Shown here piece after piece: positions 1-8,100 of a stretch of 64,000 bases of DNA (position 1 is its first letter; every line of letters starts with the position of its first letter). The stretch comes from Pseudomonas sp. SL4(2022) (GTDB lineage: Bacteria; Pseudomonadota; Gammaproteobacteria; Pseudomonadales; Pseudomonadaceae), in the NCBI RefSeq assembly GCF_026625725.1, contig NZ_CP113060.1, positions 2,796,001 through 2,860,000 of the forward strand, in the 5' to 3' direction. Position numbers and translations under genes: made by a program. Under the pieces are notes generated by a model. It was not told the origin of the DNA and made no database searches. It saw nothing but the letters and a program-made list of their open reading frames with translations.

Positions 1-2
1 GC

Positions 3-392
3 TACAGCGACGATGTGCAGTTCAGCGACCCGGTGTTTACTGACCTGCGCGGGACGGATGCCGGCGACATGTGGCGCATGTTGTGTGCCAAGGCGCAGGG
101 CTTTAGCCTGACGTTTGATGGCGTGGCCGCCGATGACTTTTCCGGCAAGGCGCGCTGGATCGCCACCTACACCTTCAGCCAGACCGGCAACCAGGTGGTC
201 AATCACATCGAGGCCAACTTCCGCTTTCGCGACGGCAAAATCTGCGAGCACCGCGATCACTTCGACCTGTGGCGCTGGGCCGCTCAGGCGCTGGGTTTCA
301 AAGGCCGCTTGCTGGGTTGGACGCCCTTTGTGCAGAACGCCATCCGCCAGCAGGCGGGTAAAGGGTTGGCTGCCTTCCAGAAGAGTCGTTAA
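3..392 (+). CDS. NTF2-like (SnoaL/ketosteroid-isomerase fold) family protein, 5' partial
   Basis: The reading frame is open from the left edge of the window (codons Y-S-D-D-V-Q-F) to a stop at 390-392, so the N-terminus is missing and 129 residues are visible. A GTG at 15 could start a shorter protein, but the upstream codons continue the typical HYxxDVxFxDPVF entry of NTF2-like proteins, so I read it as truncated by the window edge. The segment HIEANFRFRDGKICEHRDHFDLWRW matches this fold, with the acidic and His residues that line the pocket in this superfamily. Substrate unknown; such proteins range from enzymes to binding proteins. It is followed after 37 bp by the GIY-YIG gene on the same strand. 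Confidence 0.75.
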   Translation, partial: YSDDVQFSDPVFTDLRGTDAGDMWRMLCAKAQGFSLTFDGVAADDFSGKARWIATYTFSQTGNQVVNHIEANFRFRDGKICEHRDHFDLWRWAAQALGFKGRLLGWTPFVQNAIRQQAGKGLAAFQKSR

Positions 393-429
393 GCTCGGCG
401 ACCGTGCTCATTGCCTGCCGATTTAACTG

Positions 430-750
430 ATGCCTGACGCCTCTTCTGTGCCTGAAACACCTGCCGCCAAGCCCTGGTTTGTGTACCTGGTGCGCGCGGT
501 TAACGGGGCGTTGTACTGCGGCATCAGCGACGACCCACACAAGCGGTTTGCCAAGCACCAGAGTGGTAAGGGCGCGCGCTTCTTTTACTCCAGTCCGGCG
601 CAGGCGCTGGTGTACACCGAGGCCTGCGCGGGCAAGGGGGATGCGCTGCGGCGTGAGCGGGCGATCAAGGCGTTGAGCAAAGCCGCCAAGGAGCATTTGG
701 TGGCGACCGCCGCTGTTATCGCTGCGGTTGATAGCGTGCCATCAGGCTAA
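430..750 (+). CDS. GIY-YIG nuclease-fold protein (UPF0213/YhbQ type)
   Basis: A 106-residue protein consisting almost wholly of a single GIY-YIG domain. The hallmark Y-L-V ... Y-C-G strands lie at about residues 18-31 ([15 protein letters not shown]), followed by the conserved Arg of HKRFAKH and the C-terminal E-RR-ERAIK segment characteristic of YhbQ-like stand-alone members. The family is predicted to cut or bind DNA; E. coli YhbQ has been linked to DNA damage responses, but no role can be shown here. The 12 residues before the domain are Pro/Ala-rich and probably disordered. It sits between an NTF2-like gene and a GST gene with no obvious functional link. Confidence 0.85.
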   Translation: MPDASSVPETPAAKPWFVYLVRAVNGALYCGISDDPHKRFAKHQSGKGARFFYSSPAQALVYTEACAGKGDALRRERAIKALSKAAKEHLVATAAVIAAVDSVPSG

Positions 751-816
751 GCGGGTAGGCCGTCGCCGGCTGTGCGGTTAAGCTGCGGGCTTACCTGAAC
801 CCTTGCGGAGCCTGCC

Positions 817-1752
817 ATGCACGAGTTGATCCTGCACCACTACCCAACCTCGCCCTTTGCTGAAAAAGCGCGGTTGATGCTCGGTTTCAAGCAGTTGTCC
901 TGGCGTTCGGTGATGATTCCGGCGGTGATGCCCAAACCCGATCTCACCGCCCTGACCGGCGGCTACCGCAAGACCCCGGTGCTGCAAGTCGGTGCTGATA
1001 TCTACTGCGACACCGCCCTGATTGCCCGCCGTCTTGAAGCGGAGAAAGCGACCCCGGCGCTGTTCCCCGAAGGTCAAGCATTCAACGTCGCCTGCTTTGC
1101 CCAGTGGGCCGATGCTCAGGTGTTTTTGCATGCGGTCAGCCTGGTGTTCCAGCCGGAATCCATCGCCGCGCGCTTTGGCAAGTTGCCGCCGGAGTTTCTC
1201 AAAGCCTTTATTGCCGATCGCAGCAACCTGTTCACCGGTGGCCTGGCCACGCGCATTCCGCTGGAAGTGGCCAAGCACCAATGGCCCACGCTGATGGCGC
1301 GTTTGCAGCAGCAACTGGAGCGTGAATCTGGCGATTTCCTGTTTGGCGAGGCCTCACTGGCTGACATCGCCATGGCTCACCCGTTGTGGTTCCTGCGTGG
1401 CACACCGGTCACGGCTCCGCTGGTCGATGAGTACCCGGCGGTGGCCACCTGGCTGGCGCGCGTGCTGGATTTCGGCCACGGCTCATTCAGCGAAATGAGC
1501 GGCGAAGACGCTGTTGCCATTGCCCGTGACGCCACCCCGGCGGCTTTGCCAGACGCGGCGTTGGCCGACCCGAATGGCTTTACCCTTGGCCAGCAGGTGG
1601 CCATCTCCGCCATCGACTACGGCGTGGATGCGGTGGAAGGTGAGTTGGTCTTCAGCGGCAGCGAAGAACTGATCCTGCGCCGCGAAGACCCACGCGCCGG
1701 CACCGTGCATGTGCACTTCCCGCGCATGGGCTTTGCCATCAAGGCGCTGTAA
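817..1752 (+). CDS. Glutathione S-transferase family protein
   Basis: A 311-residue cytosolic protein. Residues 1-80 form a thioredoxin-fold GST N-terminal domain: HHYPTSPFAEKARLML carries the Ser/Thr-Pro-Phe start of helix 1, and KTPVLQVG contains the cis-Pro that contacts glutathione. Residues about 95-210 form the all-helical C-terminal domain. The last 100 residues (after ATPAALPDAAL) add a beta-rich tail beyond a normal 200-220-residue GST, which marks a subfamily seen in proteobacteria. Substrate cannot be predicted. The ATG at 817 follows a GGAG at about 805-808. The downstream neighbour is on the opposite strand. Confidence 0.85.
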   Translation: MHELILHHYPTSPFAEKARLMLGFKQLSWRSVMIPAVMPKPDLTALTGGYRKTPVLQVGADIYCDTALIARRLEAEKATPALFPEGQAFNVACFAQWADAQVFLHAVSLVFQPESIAARFGKLPPEFLKAFIADRSNLFTGGLATRIPLEVAKHQWPTLMARLQQQLERESGDFLFGEASLADIAMAHPLWFLRGTPVTAPLVDEYPAVATWLARVLDFGHGSFSEMSGEDAVAIARDATPAALPDAALADPNGFTLGQQVAISAIDYGVDAVEGELVFSGSEELILRREDPRAGTVHVHFPRMGFAIKAL

Positions 1753-1779
1753 GGCCTTAGTACCTGACGTACTGAGCGG

Positions 1780-2097
1780 TCAGTAAGCGGCCCGCATGGC
1801 TTGCGGGTCGAAGCCGTGCACCAGCGTGCCCTTGATATCCAGCAGGGGCACGCCGCGTCCGCCGAGGGCTTTGAACGTGGCATTACCGGCGGCGTCTTTT
1901 TCGATATCCACTTCCCGATACCGCACGCCATCGCTGGCTAACTGCTCGCGGGCTTTGGCGCAATAGCCGCACCATTGGGTGGCATACAGCACCACCTCGC
2001 CCGGTTGATTGGCCTGAGGCGGCTGCAACCAGCGCTGCACGGTGTCCCAGTGTTGGTAAAGCGCCAGGGCGCAGAGCAACAGAATAACTTTCTTCAT
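1780..2097 (-). CDS. Membrane-anchored glutaredoxin-family protein
   Basis: A 105-residue protein: residues 1-15 (MKKVILLLCALALYQ) are a hydrophobic signal anchor, and residues 33-105 are a glutaredoxin domain with the redox motif C43-G-Y-C46 and the cis-Pro strand GRGVPLLDI. The anchor suggests the domain faces the periplasm or sits on the membrane, so it probably takes part in thiol exchange there rather than in the cytosolic GSH cycle; this is inference. A good SD (AGGAAGG) lies just upstream of the ATG in the minus-strand reading. It is 36 bp downstream of the DUF4344 metallopeptidase gene on the same strand and could be co-transcribed with it. Confidence 0.8.
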   Translation of the reverse strand: MKKVILLLCALALYQHWDTVQRWLQPPQANQPGEVVLYATQWCGYCAKAREQLASDGVRYREVDIEKDAAGNATFKALGGRGVPLLDIKGTLVHGFDPQAMRAAY

Positions 2098-2133
2098 GTG
2101 GCCTTCCTTTGCCTCACTCGAGCAGGGGGCTGT

Positions 2134-2976
2134 TTACAGCGTGGGTGGGGTTTCCTGCAATGCGGTCTGCCTCAGGCGCGGCAACTCGCGCGCCAGTTCG
2201 CGAAAATACAGGATGCGCTCATAGCACAGTGTCAGTTCGCCACTGATGCGGTTGTACCAGGCGTTGGCTTCACCGCATGCGGCGACGATCAGTTTCAGGT
2301 CGCGGGGCAGGGCGAAGGTGCTGCTGGTGCGCGCGGCGATGCCTTCCAACTCGCCGGAGGCGCGGACTTTTTCCAGCAACTCGCGGGCTTCGGGTAAATG
2401 CAGGGGCGGGGTTTGGTACTCCACCCGCAGGTGGTGGCGGATCGGCTGGTCGGCACGGCGGGCGAAGTGTTGGCGAATCCAGTTCACCGCGTATTCAACC
2501 TGTTGGTATTCCTCGGGGCAGTAAAACGCCCGTTCATCCGGCAGCCCGGTCATCTGGATCACCCATTCCAGTTGGCGCGGGTCGCTGCCGTAGGCCAGGC
2601 AGGCCAGGTTAAAAAAGCGCTGCGCGTCCAGAGCATGGCTGTCCCATTCACGCACCTCGGGTGCTTCCGGGCGCTGGCGTTGCCACTCCAGCCGCCAGTA
2701 GTCGGCCACATCCAGCAACTTGGCGTAAAAATCGGCGTCGCGTTGCCGTTCGTGCAGCAGAAACAGGCCCATAAAACCGAGTTGGTCGGCGGCATCTTCT
2801 TCACGGCCGAGCACCGGCAATTGCAGTTCGCTGATCAGCAGGTGACCCATCTCATGCAGCAGGGTGAACTCGGCGTTGGCGGTGACAAAGCGCACTTCAT
2901 CCGGGTACAGCGCCTGTACCGGCACGGCCTGAGCAACGCTGCTGAGACCCAGTAACAGCAGTAAAAGACGCTTCAT
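2134..2976 (-). CDS. Exported DUF4344-type metallopeptidase
   Basis: A 280-residue protein starting MKRLLLLLLGLSSVAQA, a clear Sec signal peptide. A zincin motif H41-E42-M-G-H45 follows (TLLHEMGHLLISE), with an acidic stretch REEDAADQ about ten residues later that could give the third ligand; this arrangement matches DUF4344 family putative metallopeptidases. The start at 2976 is chosen because of the signal peptide and because its ATG overlaps the stop of the upstream PPK2 gene (ATGA, 2973-2976); the frame is also open further upstream but that part reads through the PPK2 gene. The substrate is unknown. Confidence 0.8.
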   Translation of the reverse strand: MKRLLLLLLGLSSVAQAVPVQALYPDEVRFVTANAEFTLLHEMGHLLISELQLPVLGREEDAADQLGFMGLFLLHERQRDADFYAKLLDVADYWRLEWQRQRPEAPEVREWDSHALDAQRFFNLACLAYGSDPRQLEWVIQMTGLPDERAFYCPEEYQQVEYAVNWIRQHFARRADQPIRHHLRVEYQTPPLHLPEARELLEKVRASGELEGIAARTSSTFALPRDLKLIVAACGEANAWYNRISGELTLCYERILYFRELARELPRLRQTALQETPPTL

Positions 2977-3791
2977 GCCTGCTCCAGATCGTCTGCGCTG
3001 AACGGGGCGGGTGCGGTTGGCCAGTCCAGTTGCAAGCGTTCCAGCTCGCGCGCCAACAGGCTGGCCACCAGCCAGTCGCGCAACCAGCGATGATCCGCCG
3101 GGATGATGTACCAGGGCGCCGCCGCGTGGTCGGTGAGCGCCAGTTGTTCGGCCCAGCGTTGCTCGCGCAGGTCGAATTCGCGGTGGGCCTGCAAGTCGCT
3201 GGCGTGCAACTTCCAACGCTTGTGTGGGTGCTCCAGGCGCTCATGCAGGCGACGTTTTTGCTCGGCCTTGCTCAGGTGCAAAAAACACTTCAACGGCTGC
3301 GTCGCTTGGCTGCACAACTGCTGCTCGAAGGCGAGGATGGCGTGTTGCCGGGCGAGCAGGTCGGCCGCGCTGCACAGCCCGTCCAGCGGATCGCTGATCA
3401 GCCCTTCGTAATAGCTGCGGTTGAACACGCCCAGCAGGCCCTCCGTCGGCAACCGCCGCTGGTAGCGCCAGAGAAAATCGTGGCGCTGCTCGCACGCATC
3501 GGGCTTTTGAAAACTGTGGATGCGTAGCCCCTGCGGATCAAAACTGCTGATCACCCGGCGAATCACGCCGTCTTTACCGGAACAGTCGGTGCCTTGCAGG
3601 ATCAGCAGCAGGGCGTTGCGCCGGTTGGCCCAGAGCATGCGCTGCTGACGATTGAGCCAGGGCCGCAGTTCAGCCAAGGCCTGCTGCGCCCGCTGTTTGT
3701 CCAAGCCGAAGTCGCGTGCCGGGTCTTCGGCGAAGGGCGCTGCAGGGTCGCAGCGGCACCTGTCCAGCAGGTTATCCGGCAGGCGGCTCAT
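2973..3791 (-). CDS. PPK2-family polyphosphate kinase / phosphotransferase
   Basis: A 272-residue cytosolic enzyme of the PPK2 family, which moves phosphate between polyphosphate and nucleotides. The Walker A motif GTDCSGKDG spans residues 67-75; the FNRSYYEGLI segment is the second conserved block, and the lid region RWKLHASDLQAHREFD follows. Whether it makes NTP/NDP or polyP cannot be told from the sequence. The start MSRLPDN at 3791 is preferred over an in-frame start at 3842 that would lie within the adjacent repeat element. The last four bases overlap the DUF4344 metallopeptidase start, so the two are probably translationally coupled. Confidence 0.85.
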   Translation of the reverse strand: MSRLPDNLLDRCRCDPAAPFAEDPARDFGLDKQRAQQALAELRPWLNRQQRMLWANRRNALLLILQGTDCSGKDGVIRRVISSFDPQGLRIHSFQKPDACEQRHDFLWRYQRRLPTEGLLGVFNRSYYEGLISDPLDGLCSAADLLARQHAILAFEQQLCSQATQPLKCFLHLSKAEQKRRLHERLEHPHKRWKLHASDLQAHREFDLREQRWAEQLALTDHAAAPWYIIPADHRWLRDWLVASLLARELERLQLDWPTAPAPFSADDLEQA

Positions 3792-3796
3792 GGATG

Positions 3797-3941
3797 TGAC
3801 AGGCCGTTTAAAAACGTAGGCGAGGCAGCCGAGGCAAGGCAAAAAGAGGCGAAAAAGCGGAGTTTACGGGTGTAAATGAGCATTTTGAGCCTGTTTTTAA
3901 CGCCGCATCGGCAACGTAGGTAGTTTTAAAGTGGCCTGTCA
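3797..3941. repeat. MITE-like element with terminal inverted repeats, between ndpA and the PPK2 gene
   Basis: A 145-bp segment bounded by perfect 9-bp inverted ends, TGACAGGCC at 3797-3805 and GGCCTGTCA at 3933-3941. The inner homology continues imperfectly (GTTTAAAAAC on the left, AGTTTTAAAG on the right). Inside are two AACGTAGG direct copies and a small TTTAC/GTAAA dyad. It has no coding capacity. It resembles a short non-autonomous element repeated in Pseudomonas genomes; that comparison is from memory. Its right end contributes the ndpA stop codon (TCA at 3939-3941 on the plus strand). Confidence 0.7.
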
Positions 3942-4946
3942 GTTTTTGCGGCGCTTGAGCTGATCGGTTAACTGCGTCGGCAAGTTGCGAATCACCAGCG
4001 TGTCGGTGCCTTCGTCGTACTCGATCTTCGAACCCAGCAGGTGCGCTTCGAAGCTGATCGACAGGCCTTCGGCGCGGCCGGTAAAGCGCTGGAACTGGCT
4101 AAGGGTGCGTTTGTCCGCCGGAAACTCCGGGGCCATGCCGTAATCCTTGTTGCGGATATGGTTAAAGAAGGCCTTGGGCCGTTCTTCGTCGATCAGTCCG
4201 GAGAGCTCGTCGAGGGTGATGGGCTCGCCTTGTTTGGCCTGGTTTGCGGCGTAGCTGACCAGGGTCTTGGTCTTCTCGCGGGCTTGCTCTTCAGGCAGGT
4301 CTTCGCTTTCGACGAAGTCGCTGAAGGCTTTCAGTAGGGTGCGGGTTTCGCCAGGGCCGTCGACGCCTTCCTGGCAGCCGATAAAGTCGCGGAAGTACTC
4401 CGAGACCTTTTTGCCGTTCTTGCCCTTGATAAAGGAAATGTACTGCTTGGAGTGGGCGTTGTTGCGCCACTCGGAAATGTTGATCCGCGCGGCCAGGTGC
4501 AACTGGCTGAGGTCCAGGTGCTTGGCGGCGGTCACGTCCAGCGCATCATTGACCGCCACGCCTTCGCTGTGGTGCAGCAGGGCGATGGCCAGGTAATCGG
4601 TCATGCCTTGCTGGTAGTGGGCGAACAGCACATGGCCGCCGGTGGACAGGTTGGATTCCTCCATCAGCTTTTGCAGGTGCTCGACGGCCTGGCGGCTAAA
4701 GGCGGTGAAATCCTGCTCCTCGTCTAGGTAGCGCTTGAGCCAGCCGCTGAACGGGTAGGCCCCGGATTCCTCATGAAAGAAGCCCCAGGCCTTGCCCTGC
4801 TTGGCGTTGTAGCTCTCGTTGAGGTCAGCGAGCATGTTCTCGATGGCCTGCGAGGCAGCCAGTTCACTGTCGCGGGCGTGCAGCACGGCGGGTGTGCCAT
4901 CAGGCTTTTTGTCGATCAAATGAACGATGCAGTGGCGGATCGGCAT
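3939..4946 (-). CDS. ndpA: Nucleoid-associated protein NdpA/YejK
   Basis: A 335-residue full-length member of the YejK/NdpA family, which binds the nucleoid. Diagnostic stretches are the N-terminal [14 protein letters not shown], the central [39 protein letters not shown], and the C-terminal [16 protein letters not shown]. Homologues end in a QLKRRK-type tail, as here, so the gene looks intact even though its TGA lies in the end of the MITE-like element. It is transcribed divergently from the giant TPR gene; 155 bp between the two starts must hold both promoters. Confidence 0.93.
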   Translation of the reverse strand: MPIRHCIVHLIDKKPDGTPAVLHARDSELAASQAIENMLADLNESYNAKQGKAWGFFHEESGAYPFSGWLKRYLDEEQDFTAFSRQAVEHLQKLMEESNLSTGGHVLFAHYQQGMTDYLAIALLHHSEGVAVNDALDVTAAKHLDLSQLHLAARINISEWRNNAHSKQYISFIKGKNGKKVSEYFRDFIGCQEGVDGPGETRTLLKAFSDFVESEDLPEEQAREKTKTLVSYAANQAKQGEPITLDELSGLIDEERPKAFFNHIRNKDYGMAPEFPADKRTLSQFQRFTGRAEGLSISFEAHLLGSKIEYDEGTDTLVIRNLPTQLTDQLKRRKN

Positions 4947-5101
4947 GGTGTACCTGGAAAGCAGAGAAAGGAAAAGACCTCAGAGTTTACCTGAGCTGAC
5001 CGGCGAAAGTGGAACGCGGCTTGGGCTTTACCACGGCTTGAAACGCAGCAGATTGCTACTTAGAGTGGCGTGCATGTTGTTTCAGGCCAAGGATGGGTCC
5101 G

Positions 5102-8100
5102 ATGTCCTCCACGCTTACCAGTACCACCTTTCTTGCTCCCGAGCCGCTGGCGCAGCTTGAGGCGCTGATGGATCAGGGGCATTTTCAGCAGGCTCACAGG
5201 CTTGCAACTCGCCATGGGGACTACCGGCAATGGCGCGGAGCTGCTGCCATGGTCATGGCCTCACGCCTATCGGCTCATCTTGGCGCACCGCGTTTGGCGG
5301 ATGCGCTGGCTTATCTGGGGTATAGGCGCTACCCAGAGGCGGCTGAAACGCGTCTGCGCTATGCCCGCTTTCTTCTTGCTCGTCGGGGGCAGTTTCGCGC
5401 ATGGAGTTTTCTTCAGCAGTTTGGGAGTTGGGTACCGGAGAGTCCGGCGCTGCATGCAGAGTGGCTTTCCTTTTCGGCCTACCTGTTTGCGTTACTACGT
5501 GACTTTACCCGCAGTGCGGCATACAGCGAGCGAGCCCTCGTTCTGAGGCCGCAAGACCCCTGGCTGTTAGTTGAGCGTGCCTATTGCCTGGAGCAGGAGG
5601 ACCGTTTTACTGAGGCGCTTGAATGCTGCGAACAGGCCCTGCGCCTGACGCCAAGCTCGCGGCCTGCGCTCATTCAGGCGGCAATGCTGGAAGTGCAACT
5701 CAACCGTGAGAACCAGGCGCTGGACCGTCTGCGCAGCGCTGCTGATGCATCGGAAAGCAGTGGCCTATGCGCTCAATTGGTAGATTTACTGATCGAAGTT
5801 GGTGAACTGGACGAGGCCGAGCACTGGCTGGCGCGTGCCGAGGCATTCTCGCCCTTGCTGGAAAAAGGACTGGCGCGCTGGTATGCCGGCAGGCGCTGCG
5901 ATATTGCGAGCCTGCGTGGCGCGTATGCTGAGGCCAGGGAACTGGCTGTGCAGGCCGGAGGGCCTTTTTACAGCAAGGTTGCTGAGCAGCTGCAAGCACC
6001 GCAAGGTCAGCGCTGCCTGTTACCGGTGAGTTTTGTGCGGCAGCACCACATGACCTGCGCTCCGGCGACGCTGACAGCCCTTTCCGCATTCTGGGGGCGC
6101 CCGGTGGCGCATTTGGAGGTTGCCGAAGAGATCTGTTACGACGGTACGTCATACCAGGCCGAGCGTGCATGGGCTGAGCGCAATGGCTGGCTGGTGCGTG
6201 AGTTTACCGCTGACTGGGCGACCAGTTGTGCGCTGATAGATCGCGGATTGCCTTTTACCCTTTCCGTGCAATACACCGGCAGCGGCCACTTGCAGGCGGT
6301 GGTTGGTTACGACCAGCCGCGTGGTACGTTGCTGATTCGTGATCCTGGCCAGGCGCAGTTTGGCGAGTGCCTGGCGGAGAGTCTGTTTGCGACGCAGCGT
6401 GCCTCGGGTCCACGTGGCATGGTGTTATTGCCCGCCGATCAGGCCTATCGATTGGAGGGGCTGGAGTTCCCGGAACGCCACCTGTGGGATAACTACTACC
6501 GACTGCTCTGTGCGCTGGAGGTACACCGTCGAGAGGACGCGCTGAGTGCATTGGCAGAGCTGCAAGCCACTGCGTCAGAGCATCGTCTGTATTTTCAGGC
6601 GCAGCGTGCATTGGCTTGGTATGACGGCCGAGAGACGCAAGTACTCGATGCCACTGAAGTGCTACTGCAGCACTTCCCGGATGATTCCAACCTGATTCTT
6701 TCCAAGGCCAGCTCGTTGAGTGTGCTGCAGTCGCGTGGTGTGCAACTGGCATGGCTGGAACAGCACTGTCAGGCGCGCTGGAGTGACCCGCTGATCGTGG
6801 TGCGCTATGCCAACTTATTAGCGGATGGAGGTGGCCAAGGCGCTACCGTGCAGTACTTGCTCAACCAGGCCTTGCGTCAGGCTCCGGGGCAGGCCCCCGC
6901 ATGGAATGCGCTGGCCAGCTTGCGTTGGGGCGAGGGCATGCGCGAGCAATCCTGCGAGCTGTATCGGTTTGCCGCCTGCCTGCATGCCGCCAACGAGGGA
7001 TACAGCAACCAGTACTTTCGTGCCCTGCGTTGCTTAGGGCGGACTGAAGAGGGGATGCACTTTTTACGTCAACGTCATCAGCAGTTAGGTGCTTTGGCAG
7101 CTGGGCCCAGCATCACGCTCAGCGAATGCCTTGAAGAGGTGGGCGATGCGCATGGCGCTCGTGATGTGTTGGAACAGGCGCTTCAGGTCCGTCCGAATGA
7201 TCCTGATCTGTTGCTTGGATTGGCCGATTTCTATGGGCGTAGTGGTGAGCTTGAGCTGAATTACCAACTGCTACTGCGCGCAGAGACCTTATGCCGGCGT
7301 GGAGCCTGGCTGCGTGCTTCCGTCATCTACAGCCAGCGTAGTGGCGGTGATATTCAACAGGCTCTGCTCTGGTGTCAGGAGGCTGCTGAGCTTGATCCAC
7401 TGAATCTGTCACTGCATCGCCTGTATGCACAGTTACTGCGGCAGTCAGCGGGCGAGGAGGCCGTTGATGCTTATGTGGAAGCCCTTGCTCATCGCTTTGA
7501 GCACCATGCAGGCATTGCTGAGTTCGCTGTAGAACGGGCACAGCGGCGCTCGCTTGAAGCCGCCGAAGCGACGTTGCGCCGCCTTCTGCACAGCCATCCA
7601 CAAAATGCCTGGGCATTGCGTGAGTTGGCTGTGGTGCTCGCTCGACTGGGGCGCAGTCAAGAGGCGCTAAGCCTGTGCATGCACGTCTTGGCGATTGATC
7701 CACAAGACACCTATTGCCATTCCACGCATGGCTTTGTGCTGCTGCAATCCGGGCAGCGAGAGGGCGCTCAGGACGCATTCCGCAAGGCGTTGCAGCGTAG
7801 TGCGGACAATGAATACGCCAGCAACATGTTGCTCGAAACCTGCGCTGGCCAGGATGACGTTCTGCAGTCTTTGGATTACGTACATGCTGAGCTGGTTCGC
7901 CAAGTGACTTTTGGTGAAGGCTGGATGGCCTATCAGCAACAGGCACAGAAACTCCTCGACCCGCAGGTACTGCTTGAGCAGCTTGGTGAGGCCCTGCGGC
8001 AGCGTCCTGATCTTTGGCAATTGTGGGTGATAGTTGCCCGGCAACAGGCTTTAGAAGGGCATGTCGAGCAGGCCGAGGCGCTTTTGCAATCAGCGGTTGA

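Noticed and set aside
1755-1780. Small hairpin AGTAC-CTG-style after the GST gene
   Set aside because: Stem too short and no T-tract; not a convincing terminator.
2976-3216. N-terminal extension of the DUF4344 metallopeptidase
   Set aside because: The extra codons overlap the PPK2 gene in another frame and would bury the signal peptide.
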